From Parabacteroides sp. PF5-9 (GTDB taxonomy: Bacteria; Bacteroidota; Bacteroidia; Bacteroidales; Tannerellaceae), in assembly GCF_029893105.1 (NCBI RefSeq), contig NZ_JARXWG010000024.1, forward strand, positions 1-57,429: DNA of 57,429 bases. The letters are read 5' to 3'. Shown here one piece after another: positions 17,501 to 24,902 of this stretch. Within the stretch, counting starts at the first letter, position 1; each line of letters starts with the position of its first letter. The position numbers and the translations under genes were made by a program. A model generated the notes under the pieces. The model was not told the DNA's origin. It worked only from the letters and a program-made list of their open reading frames with translations, and made no database searches.

Positions 17501-18845
17501 CAAGCTGTGTACATGCTTCATCCGAATACCATCTTATTTGTGACAATTGTGGGATAACGCCCAAATGTTCATAGCCGATGTTCACCACAAGTGAATCCCA
17601 CACGATATGGTTTGCAAAATAGACACCGTTCGGATTCCACGGAGTAGCGATATTCATGGAATCTGCTGCTGAATAAGTTTCGCCATCCGATTCATCTATA
17701 GGACAAATATCTTCGTAATTCCAGCGGATTTCCGGCGTTTTTGTTTTGGGGGTGATGGTGAATGAAACGGTTGTTTCAGAATCTTGATAGACTCCTTCGT
17801 AAAGCGTTCCGTTCCAACTGATATCCCCATAATGTGCTCTCACTTTGAACGTATAATCACCCGGAGCCAATGTTGAAATGTCTAATGTAGGCATACTGGT
17901 ATAAATACCGGGAGTAATATCGTTATATATCCATTCCCAGCCATCAACCGCACGAACGGGATTAATCGTAGTCGCATTTATAATAACAGGATTGTCTTCG
18001 CAAACTTCTGTCGCAGTAGAAAGTGAGATCACAGGGGGAGCAGGTCGATTTAAATAGACTCTTACAAAGCCGGCTGCTCCGCTACCACCGTTGGCATTTG
18101 AACCGGCATATGCAGCTCTTTTTGCACCGCCGCCGCCGCCGCCGTAAATGAGACCACCTTTACCTTCACCACGACTACTTGTCCAAGTACTACCTTCGTC
18201 AGCACCTTTTCCACCAGCACCACCAACATCAGTAGCCATGCCACCGGCACCACCATTGTTGCCTGACCGGCCAGCTTCTCCGTCATTACCATTTGTCGTA
18301 CTTGCAGCACCGCTACCTCCACCACCGGCACCGGTACTAGAACCAGTATTTCCTATACCTCCATTACCTCCCGAAAATCGGATATCACCAACAGTAGCCT
18401 GGCCGCCAGCTCCAGCATCTATTTTATTAACACCACCACCTGAGCCACCACCTGCTCTAACTAATTCGGTACCACCCAGTGAAACAACAGAAGCCTCACC
18501 ATTTTTTCCGCTACCAGAGCCTGAACCACCACCCCCTACTGTAACAACAAGTGGATCACCGTTCGGTATTACTGCTGCATTATTTTTTTTTGCATAAGCA
18601 CCACCGCCACCACCACCGGCTGCTAATCCGTCAGATGTAGCATTTCCACCGCCACCGCCACCGCCAAGCGCTTCAATCGCAATCGAATATACTCCGGTGG
18701 GGATTTGAAAGTTACCAGAACTTAACATCCAGGGAGTAGTCGTTGGAAGACTGGAAACAGGAGTTGACTGCCCCCACGCACTTATTTGTACTGCGAAGGT
18801 CATAGCAATAAAGAGGAAAAGCTTTCTATATCGAGAGGCGCTCAT
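14571..18845 (-). CDS. Large T9SS-secreted adhesin-like protein with Gly-rich and TIG domains
   Basis: A 1424-residue exported protein. A signal peptide (LFLFIAMTFAVQISAWG) precedes a glycine-rich domain of about 200 residues with G6 runs and GGG/GGGG blocks. Then come PKD/Ig-like stretches, two IPT/TIG domains at roughly 760-950 (VTITGKGFDPY, PAYAPVTGGTTIVIRGTGFF), a beta-rich region, and a C-terminal type A T9SS sorting domain (YVSVFDIMGRKQAELPV ... GGVYILRTDTHTTKVMVNRR). It is last in the operon after two or three fimbrillin-type genes, so a surface or tip adhesin is likely. The ligand is not predictable. The Gly-rich DNA is a GGN-repeat tract that may vary in length. Confidence 0.85.
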   Translation of the reverse strand: MSASRYRKLFLFIAMTFAVQISAWGQSTPVSSLPTTTPWMLSSGNFQIPTGVYSIAIEALGGGGGGGNATSDGLAAGGGGGGAYAKKNNAAVIPNGDPLVVTVGGGGSGSGSGKNGEASVVSLGGTELVRAGGGSGGGVNKIDAGAGGQATVGDIRFSGGNGGIGNTGSSTGAGGGGSGAASTTNGNDGEAGRSGNNGGAGGMATDVGGAGGKGADEGSTWTSSRGEGKGGLIYGGGGGGAKRAAYAGSNANGGSGAAGFVRVYLNRPAPPVISLSTATEVCEDNPVIINATTINPVRAVDGWEWIYNDITPGIYTSMPTLDISTLAPGDYTFKVRAHYGDISWNGTLYEGVYQDSETTVSFTITPKTKTPEIRWNYEDICPIDESDGETYSAADSMNIATPWNPNGVYFANHIVWDSLVVNIGYEHLGVIPQLSQIRWYSDEACTQLVRQGGSIPIADSGVMEHFWQNRAHPREEYWATVIHPDSCESDPIHVVVHIRDGEVPIELEFDDLIGYVQTSGSPIDLSDFLDLKLDATQRLEWYSSEDDALDAIADGVPNPPTSISEPTYDPKVETDITYWVVRGDDWGCYSAPTPFRILLVPMPQIVIDTNTPLVCPGDGVTATVTINNGTTPYSFKIVNMNTGDINEQTGYTDDTYTFTATPLTKVTYRITEFSDSITPLVTYPPYGLYIPNTHYFDQVELSVIETEIMGIAPNAGPTAGGIYTSDPLSPINPIGLVTITGKGFDPYNAGNNSWVTSVTFGGIKATNIRVVDNTTITCTPPAHNAGNVTVAVTTGCTTATLTEAYCYESIHIAEITPAYAPVTGGTTIVIRGTGFFPTGDPSDVSVWLCGVEAEVVHNELNNIHLKCVTGKSDSSLHGDIVIFNGIDTRTFPLMFTYYPVKFIENGSWSEPHRWETQTDDHILPYANAVVQIEANCLQDIDVEMDSITVHPSKAYTLENGIELKANVFTLKENASFMDNNISGGKMQAVQQNVEHLLEKGRNWYVSSPVQGGVIPSISAVIGSARVEYYNETSNAWMIPSAFLTGQGYTVNSTTSDIAVKFSGTYTDGNQGPLNPTRLGTHDKAGFNLVGNPFPSYWHWTAESTQQSGLYSTIWYRTYVAGVYEFWAYNASGNVAVAPSWKDATPTGSYALGYIPPMQAFWVRVREGESGGTLTFTDAHRRHADHGSNMLKSSEVNDTESRPLLRITVDNDVNSDETVIYADPEAKKAFDTYDSDKWLVNRGVEIFTLPASSTRELVINGLPEIMHGTEIPIGFQAGESGIFRFHAKEILNLDTLDVILRDKWRKVEFDLRSGDYNFESSGISGTDRFSVLFRRLTSSGIPDINADNDKLLAYANSEGQMTVYLNIRNREGSKVYVSVFDIMGRKQAELPVIVGEQTTLNKIFHGGVYILRTDTHTTKVMVNRR

Positions 18846-18952
18846 CAGTTTATGATAATGGTGTTATTATAAGTGGTATTAATAGATTATCTTTTAGTTC
18901 CTGCGTGCCCAACCAAGGGCGCGCAGGATAATTATTTAAAATTCAGAATGTT

Positions 18953-20005
18953 TTATGGCATTGTTGTAGGATCATTTGCAAAATCACCAACAGAAATAGT
19001 AAAGCCAATTTCAATAAGATTGGTAACAGAAGAAGAGAACTCTATTGTTATGGCATATTGCGTATTGGCTTCAAATAAATAATCTTTTGTAAGATTAATT
19101 TTCGCAACCTGATTTGTAAGATTAGCCACATCGTAAGTCACCTCAAGATAAAAGTCTTCGGCAGGATCGTGAGTAGAACCGTTATCCCAAGTCAATTTTT
19201 GTGGAATCACCATCATCCCTTGTTCCATCGAGGTCACAAGAACCGGAACATTATTCGGGGATGCACCTGTACCTATACCGGCCGGTACGGCTATACCAGT
19301 ATTGGCAAGCGCATAAGGGAATACAGTTTTAGTACCTGAAGTGATCCATTCCCATGTCCATGGAGTGCCAGGGGTACCGGTAAGTGTTCCTTCCGGATAC
19401 AGATTTTTGAGAGTAAGCCCCTTGATTACAACAGTCTCTTTCATACTACTTTTGGCCTTTACGAAAATACGCGAAAGAGCGTGTGTAAAAGCAAAATTAA
19501 CAGCAGTAGCAGAAGGAGAGGAAACCGGGGTGGCTGCTATCAACAGGTCTTCCTGTGTAGTCTTGCCTTCTGAATTATCAGGAGCAACTACCTCATAGTC
19601 AAAAGTGACACCAGTAGTCATTAACGTTGTTGTTACCGGATTTGTAACTTTTGCGCTCACAGGCGAATAAGCCACAAATTCGGCTGATGCAGCACCTACG
19701 GAATAGAACCTTTTAGGGCTATAGGTAAAACCACCATCCACTTGGCGCGCAACGGTTACACCCTCAAAAATATTTGTGGAGGTAGACTTATTATCCGTTC
19801 CATAAACAACAAAAGCATCTACCTTATCAGCAGTTGTTGCTGTTGTCTTAGTCGTTTCCGGAACGCCTCCTTGTACCCGGAAGGCAATTTCTTCTCCTCC
19901 TCCGGTAGTACCACTGTATGCGACCGGTGGTTCTTCATCCGTACATCCTGTCCACAGTCCGACCATTGCCAGCAGGGACAAACCTAAAATCATTTTCTGC
20001 TTCAT
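18953..20005 (-). CDS. Fimbrillin-family lipoprotein (Mfa-like)
   Basis: A 350-residue lipoprotein whose signal peptide ends in the lipobox LWTGC. The body is of the fimbrillin / Mfa_like_1 type: GEEIAFRVQGGVPETTKTT, FTYSPKRFYSVGAASAEFVAYSP is characteristic of the early strands, and the QEDLLIAATP ... VNFAFTHALSRIFVKAKSS segment is a hallmark. In this class the lipoprotein is exported and trimmed by a surface arginine/lysine protease before strand-exchange polymerisation into a pilus; that is known for the family, not seen here. It lies 57 bp after the split fimbrillin gene and 107 bp before the adhesin. Confidence 0.87.
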   Translation of the reverse strand: MKQKMILGLSLLAMVGLWTGCTDEEPPVAYSGTTGGGEEIAFRVQGGVPETTKTTATTADKVDAFVVYGTDNKSTSTNIFEGVTVARQVDGGFTYSPKRFYSVGAASAEFVAYSPVSAKVTNPVTTTLMTTGVTFDYEVVAPDNSEGKTTQEDLLIAATPVSSPSATAVNFAFTHALSRIFVKAKSSMKETVVIKGLTLKNLYPEGTLTGTPGTPWTWEWITSGTKTVFPYALANTGIAVPAGIGTGASPNNVPVLVTSMEQGMMVIPQKLTWDNGSTHDPAEDFYLEVTYDVANLTNQVAKINLTKDYLFEANTQYAITIEFSSSVTNLIEIGFTISVGDFANDPTTMP

Positions 20006-20061
20006 AATATTAAAATAAAATTGATGAATAATACATATAATAACTTTCTCTTTTGTTTCTC

Positions 20062-21117
20062 TTAAGGCACATTCAACGTTGCCTGTATCTCGTATTGTTT
20101 TCCGATTTCAAAAGCAAAACCGCTGGCAAAGGGCAGCAGTTTTGATGCCGAGGAGTGATACTGCTCGCCGTCTGTCTGCGATACAGTATAGATATCGTAT
20201 GCCACATATAACGCTGTATTGGATTGAACGACTTGCGGCATAACGAAAACGCCGTCGTCGCTGTTCAATAGCGTCGTATAATCATTTTTAACCGTCACGG
20301 CAGACGACAACAGGTTGAAATGATAATCTGCCGGTGTCTTTTGTCCGCTCCAGAGTATCACATCGCCAGAAGAGCCGTATCTGAACTGTTCGTTCTTCCC
20401 TACGGGAATACCGGTGCTGATGGGATCTGACGTATTGTCGGCCTTGAGTTCCAACTTGCCTTGGGTATATAGGTTACGCAGTTCAACGCGCACCACCTTG
20501 ATGCGGTAGCGATTGTCATTCTGTTCACTCTTCGCCTTCACGAATACCCGGCTGAATGCATGACGAAAGGTGAAATGCACCGGATCGGTTGTTTGCCACG
20601 GGAGTTCGCTGTTTTGCACAGCGACCAATAAATCTTCCTGATTGTCGTCTACAACCAGGGGTGCTGTAGGTTCCCCGGTTCCATAGGGCGGTTCCTCGTT
20701 GGTTTTATAAGGCATCTTGTATTCAATAACCGGTGGAGATGTACCGTCGCCGTTGTTGTTCAATCCGGTGATAAAGTTTCGTATACCCGCCGGTGCATAC
20801 GCGTAGAAGTCCACTTCTCCTGCCTGTGGCCAGTATTTTTTGGGTTCATACGTCCAGATCAAGCCGCTTTCCGGTTTATAGACATACTGTTCGTTAAAGA
20901 TATACGACCAATTGCCCGCATTAGTATGTATCCCGTTCACGACAAAGTCGGGAATGGTAGCATAAGTATTGACGGCTGCACGTAAGTCAGCGGTCGATGA
21001 ATGGGTGCGCGGACTTCCTCCTGCCATCGGTACTTCTACCAACCCCCCCCAATCGTTTACCGTCATGGTAAATCCATCTTCTGCCGGCTTGCCGATATCT
21101 CCGTTGCCTTTGCCCAT
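20062..21117 (-). CDS. Fimbrillin-like C-terminal part of a frameshifted gene
   Basis: The 351-residue frame has a fimbrillin (Mfa-like) body: WTYEPKKYWPQAGEVDFYAYAP, QEDLLVAVQNSELPW, PVHFTFRHAFSRVFVKAKSE and a final FEIGKQYEIQATLN. It has no signal peptide or lipobox. The same frame is open and coding-like upstream of the ATG (NGTWEEQLAWRQKNGGYDIV ... ) back to a TAA at 21202-21204, exactly where the anchor-like frame breaks off. Removing one A from the AAAA at 21200-21203 joins the two into one frame of about 715 codons (20062-22210 is 3n+1 bases). So this is most likely the second half of one exported protein, broken by mutation or sequence error. Confidence 0.75.
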   Translation of the reverse strand: MGKGNGDIGKPAEDGFTMTVNDWGGLVEVPMAGGSPRTHSSTADLRAAVNTYATIPDFVVNGIHTNAGNWSYIFNEQYVYKPESGLIWTYEPKKYWPQAGEVDFYAYAPAGIRNFITGLNNNGDGTSPPVIEYKMPYKTNEEPPYGTGEPTAPLVVDDNQEDLLVAVQNSELPWQTTDPVHFTFRHAFSRVFVKAKSEQNDNRYRIKVVRVELRNLYTQGKLELKADNTSDPISTGIPVGKNEQFRYGSSGDVILWSGQKTPADYHFNLLSSAVTVKNDYTTLLNSDDGVFVMPQVVQSNTALYVAYDIYTVSQTDGEQYHSSASKLLPFASGFAFEIGKQYEIQATLNVP

Positions 21118-21148
21118 AGAGAGGCGATGGTCGTTGTAGAGTACGATA

Positions 21149-22210
21149 TCATATCCGCCATTCTTTTGCCGCCAGGCCAGCTGTTCTTCCCATGTGCCGT
21201 TTTACACCCATTGCCCCTTTGATTTGCTCGGCAACAGTCTCTTCCCATTGTCCGTTCCAAAATCCCCATGCGCCGAAATCGGAATCGCTACTCTGGTTGG
21301 TTGTTTGCACGGTCAGACGGAAGCGGTTATTATTCGTGTCGAGTGGTCCGAAAGTAACAAACTTCCCGGTCACCCAGTCGCGCGTCCAGCCGATAAGCGT
21401 GTCGGCACTTTGCCAATTCGGATTTTTAGCCGCGAAGAATGCTTTTTCTTCATCCGTCCAACGTTTGCTGGATTGAGCATCCGGAATGACTTCTACGGTG
21501 GGGAATAAGATGGTGGAAGGGGTAGACGCCAACTGTTTGTTTGCGGGGAAATACGATCCCGACATACCGGATATGGCTCCGCTACTGTTGATCATATATT
21601 CAGCGCCTGTTACATCGTAGACCATAAATGTAAATTCCCTCAGTACATTTTCAGGATAAAAATGTACGGTAACAGTATCACCGGGAGGTACATTCGTGAG
21701 ATCGATATCTTGCGAACGGCTATCTATATAAAACATTTGGGGATTAGCTTCCGCCACCGTTGTCTCACCACCCGGAAGTTGAGGCACCAGGGTGTTGTAT
21801 GTATTTGTCTTAAGGATATTATACACCTCAAAACCTTCGCGTGTACCGTCGCTCCGAAAAGAGAGGTTCGCATTTCCATAGAAATCCATACACATCACAT
21901 CACACAGGCTGGCACGAAGCCGTTCCAGTCCGCCATAAACACCCAAGTCGGAAGAGATAAGAGGTGCAGATTCTGAATACCAGTGTACAGTCATATTATT
22001 CGGCATGATCAACATTTTACTCGGAATATTGTCCCAGTGAATAACAACACTCACAGGAATTTCGCCTACTGACGAGCAATTTTTGAGATCATCCTCTATG
22101 CAAGAGCTAAAACCCAGCAAGAGGAAGAGGATTCCGAGACAATATGTCGTAAATCGTTTCAAACGGTCAATTTTTGTTTTTATCAATAAAAGTATGAGTG
22201 ATACGTTCAA
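21149..22210 (-). CDS. FimB/DUF5119-like fimbrial lipoprotein, N-terminal part of a frameshifted gene
   Basis: A lipoprotein with a hydrophobic signal ending in LLLGFSSC. The body (VSVVIHWDNIP, MTVHWYSESA, CMDFYGNANLSFR, a block VPPGDTVTVHFYPENVLREFTFMVYDV) matches the Mfa2/FimB-like anchor group often annotated DUF5119. The last 16 or so residues (VKRHMGRTAGLAAKEWRI) do not look like the family and arise after an extra A at 21200-21203; the true continuation is in the next frame. The ATG at 22210 leaves a polar stretch before the signal; a TTG at 22162 would give a more normal signal peptide. It is the first gene of the fimbrial operon, with 676 bp of non-coding DNA upstream. Confidence 0.75.
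   Translation of the reverse strand: MNVSLILLLIKTKIDRLKRFTTYCLGILFLLLGFSSCIEDDLKNCSSVGEIPVSVVIHWDNIPSKMLIMPNNMTVHWYSESAPLISSDLGVYGGLERLRASLCDVMCMDFYGNANLSFRSDGTREGFEVYNILKTNTYNTLVPQLPGGETTVAEANPQMFYIDSRSQDIDLTNVPPGDTVTVHFYPENVLREFTFMVYDVTGAEYMINSSGAISGMSGSYFPANKQLASTPSTILFPTVEVIPDAQSSKRWTDEEKAFFAAKNPNWQSADTLIGWTRDWVTGKFVTFGPLDTNNNRFRLTVQTTNQSSDSDFGAWGFWNGQWEETVAEQIKGAMGVKRHMGRTAGLAAKEWRI
21200..21203 (-). other. Frameshift site joining anchor and fimbrillin frames
   Basis: On the minus strand GGTGTAAAACGGC contains AAAA where AAA would restore a single frame (GGT GTA AAC GGC ACA TGG GAA). Both sides are coding-like right up to this point. Confidence 0.7.
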
Positions 22211-22739
22211 ACGTGTCGATCCTAAATTTTACTTGTTTGAGATTTTGCCCTTGATATTCGCAATTCACACACACCATATATATAATCATAACGCGATTTA
22301 TATTTTCCGCTCAAATACCAGACAGCAATGTTTAATTCTAAGTTTAACCAGCGCTTATAGGAAACCATAAACAAAAAATAACACCAGTCAACTATTCTCT
22401 CTTAATAACATGAAATGCCACTAAATTGTTCAATGACATGATACATTGAATATCAAAGGATGAAGATATATAATTATTTGAATCACCCCTTGTTTTTTTA
22501 ACATTATTTAAATTATTAAAAACATGCATTGTGAAATTGTCGTTTATCCAAAAGGGTAAATAACGTGGATTTGATATACAGATTTATCTTCAGATGGGGT
22601 TATGCATATGAATTCCTGCGGAATTTTGCCTGAGTCTTATCTTCAAGTATTCTTCCTGTCAAGTACGTTTTTTTAATCGGCCGAATCGTTTTCCAAAAAG
22701 ATCGGATCTGTTTCCGAAAAAAACGTAATCAAAAATTCA
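22211..22739. other. Non-coding AT-rich leader or spacer of the fimbrial operon
   Basis: No credible gene in about 530 bp. It is AT-rich, with a small AATTCC/GGAATT hairpin near 22612-22626. I could not place a consensus promoter. Together with the array at 22740-22827 it forms the long region 5' of the fimbrial operon. Confidence 0.5.
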
Positions 22740-22848
22740 TTTGATAATTATCGAATGATCGTTTGACAATTGTGGAATGATCGTTTGACAGTTATCGAAT
22801 GATCGTCCGACAATTGTCAAACGAATTTATCTCTCAAATTTTTTCGGA
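22712..22848 (-). repeat. 22-bp-period palindrome array, family B
   Basis: It has the same architecture as family A but a different sequence. The units are TTTGATAATTATCGAA (22740-22755), TTTGACAATTGTGGAA (22762-22777), TTTGACAGTTATCGAA (22784-22799) and TCCGACAATTGTCAAA (22806-22821), separated by TGATCG three times and then CGAATT. A degenerate half unit ending ATCAAA lies one period upstream (22718-22733). The array is framed by TCCGAAAAAA (22713-22722) and TTTTTTCGGA (22839-22848), an inverted repeat. It lies between nadE's end and the fimbrial operon, about 530 bp from the latter. Confidence 0.88.
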
Positions 22849-22886
22849 CAACTCTTCGGTCGATTTTTCAGACGGTTACGAATCTT

Positions 22887-24821
22887 TCAGGATAGGGATT
22901 CGATCTCCTGCAGCCACAGGGTGGCCATGGCGTCACTCGGCATACGCCAGTCGCCTCGTGGAGAGAGACTGACGGAGCCTACTTTGGGACCGTCGGGCAG
23001 ACAGCTGCGCTTGAATTGCTGCTGGAAGAAACGACGGAAGAAGGTGTGGAGCCATTTCCTGATTGTTTCCTGATCATAGCGACCATCGAAGGCGTGTTGT
23101 GCCAGGTAATAGATCTTGGTAGGCCGTGCACCAAACCGCATGAAATGATAGATGAAGAAGTCGTGGAGTTCGTAAGGGCCTACGAGGTCTTCTGTTTTTT
23201 GTTTGATATTGCCATGTTCATCGGCTGGGATCAGTTCGGGACTGATCGGAGTGTCGGCGATATCAAGAAGGGTACGTCGGGAAGTTTCGTCTACTTTATA
23301 GTGTGCCACCCATTCAACGAGCGACCTGACGAGTGTTTTCGGGATGCTTGTATTAACACCGTACATCGACATATGGTCGCCATTGTAAGTCGCCCAGCCA
23401 AGTGCCAGTTCGGAGAGGTCGCCGGTACCGATGACCATGCCGTTTTCCTGGTTGGCTACGTCCATCAGTATTTGTGTACGTTCTCTGGCTTGTGCATTTT
23501 CGTAAGTGACATCATGCATCGTACTGTCGTGACCGATGTCGTTGAAATGCTGGGTCGCCGCTTCTTTGATAGAAATCTCCCGGAAAGTGACGCCAAGGGA
23601 GTTGATCAGGTCGACAGCATTCTTATAGGTGCGTCCGGTAGTTCCGAATCCCGGCATCGTAATGCCGATGATCTGTTTACGGGGAATTTTCAACAAATCG
23701 AATGCCATAACGGTGACGAGCAATGCGAGTGTGGAGTCCAATCCTCCCGAAATACCGATAATAGCTGTTTGCACATGGGTATGTACCAGGCGTTTGGATA
23801 GGCCGGCGACTTGTATTTGCAGAATCTCTTCACACCGGGCAGACAGATCGTTGCCCGAAGGAGTAAAAGGATGCGGATCGATGTGGCGAGTCAAAGCAAA
23901 CGGTTTGGAGGCTGTCTCGACCCAATCGAATGCAACGGTGATCTGTTTTTCCGGAACAGCATCAGAGGCTCCTTTGGTAAAACAGACGTTGACGAGGCGA
24001 TCGTGTTGCAGGTAGTCGACATCAATTTCACTGATGATCAGCTGACCGTTGGTCGTGAAGCGTTCGGCTTCGGCAAGTATCGTTCCGTTTTCAGCAATAA
24101 GCGAACCACCGGCAAAGACAAGGTCGGTAGTCGATTCACCGAAGCCACAGGCGGCATAGATGTATCCGGCGATACAACGGGCCGATTGCTGGCTGACTAA
24201 TTGTTTGCGGTACGGATGTTTACCGATCAGTTCGTTACTGGCCGAAGGATTGACGATGATATTGGCTCCCATCATGGCTAAATGCGAACTGGGAGGGATC
24301 GGCATCCAGAGGTCTTCACATATCTCAACGCCTACGCACACTTTTCCGGATTGAAACAACAGGGATCGATCCATCGGATAATCTTTGTCGCCGATACGGA
24401 TCTGTTTGGCAATGAGATCGAGTCCGGAAGTAAACCAGCGTTGTTCCTGAAACTCTTTGTAATTGGGGAGGTAGGTTTTAGGTACGACTCCCAGTATACG
24501 GCCTTTCTGAAAAGCGACAGTGGCATTGACCAGTTGATTGCCAGAAACGAGCGGTACACCGACAAATGTGAGTAGATCGAGGTCTTTGGTTTGTCGGACG
24601 AGTTGCAGAAGCGCTCTTTCTGCTTCCTGCTGCAATGTTTGTTGGGCAAACAGATCGAGGCAGGTATATGCTGTAACACCCAATTCGGGAAAAGCAATCA
24701 ACTGGACACCTGCTTCGGCTGCCCGGCGCATCATTTCTTCTATCTGTTGAATATTATAAAAACAATCGGCCACCCGAACAAGCGGTGTTGCGGCTGCTAC
24801 TTTAACAAATCCGTTATGCAT
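22887..24821 (-). CDS. nadE: Glutamine-dependent NAD+ synthase
   Basis: This 644-residue enzyme amidates deamido-NAD using ammonia freed from glutamine. The N-terminal nitrilase domain supplies the glutaminase triad: glutamate in FPELGVTAYTC, lysine in PKTYLPNYKE and cysteine in VGVEICEDLW. The C-terminal synthetase has the ATP loop GISGGLDSTLAL and GTGDLSELALGWATYNGDHM. The frame is open to an ATG at 24842, but MHNGFVKVAAATP at 24821 is the family's usual start, and a TATCTTTG box overlaps the earlier ATG. No channel or domain part appears missing. Confidence 0.96.
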   Translation of the reverse strand: MHNGFVKVAAATPLVRVADCFYNIQQIEEMMRRAAEAGVQLIAFPELGVTAYTCLDLFAQQTLQQEAERALLQLVRQTKDLDLLTFVGVPLVSGNQLVNATVAFQKGRILGVVPKTYLPNYKEFQEQRWFTSGLDLIAKQIRIGDKDYPMDRSLLFQSGKVCVGVEICEDLWMPIPPSSHLAMMGANIIVNPSASNELIGKHPYRKQLVSQQSARCIAGYIYAACGFGESTTDLVFAGGSLIAENGTILAEAERFTTNGQLIISEIDVDYLQHDRLVNVCFTKGASDAVPEKQITVAFDWVETASKPFALTRHIDPHPFTPSGNDLSARCEEILQIQVAGLSKRLVHTHVQTAIIGISGGLDSTLALLVTVMAFDLLKIPRKQIIGITMPGFGTTGRTYKNAVDLINSLGVTFREISIKEAATQHFNDIGHDSTMHDVTYENAQARERTQILMDVANQENGMVIGTGDLSELALGWATYNGDHMSMYGVNTSIPKTLVRSLVEWVAHYKVDETSRRTLLDIADTPISPELIPADEHGNIKQKTEDLVGPYELHDFFIYHFMRFGARPTKIYYLAQHAFDGRYDQETIRKWLHTFFRRFFQQQFKRSCLPDGPKVGSVSLSPRGDWRMPSDAMATLWLQEIESLS

Positions 24822-24839
24822 AATCGTCAGTTTGATCTC

Positions 24840-24847
24840 CAAAGATA
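24840..24847 (-). promoter_or_regulatory. Putative nadE -7 box
   Basis: TATCTTTG on the minus strand fits TAnnTTTG. Its overlap with the first ATG (24842) argues that nadE translation starts at 24821. No matching -33 box was found. Confidence 0.4.
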
Positions 24848-24902
24848 GGTATTATTTGACGTAGGACGGAATGTACGGCTCAAAAGTTGAACAGGTTTCT
24901 GT

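Noticed and set aside
18148-18597. Proline-rich 149-codon frame on the plus strand
   Set aside because: Arises from the complement of the GGN repeats in the adhesin gene.
23016-23801. 261-codon open frame on the plus strand
   Set aside because: It lies fully antisense to nadE, whose motifs and length are normal; the protein has no recognisable fold.
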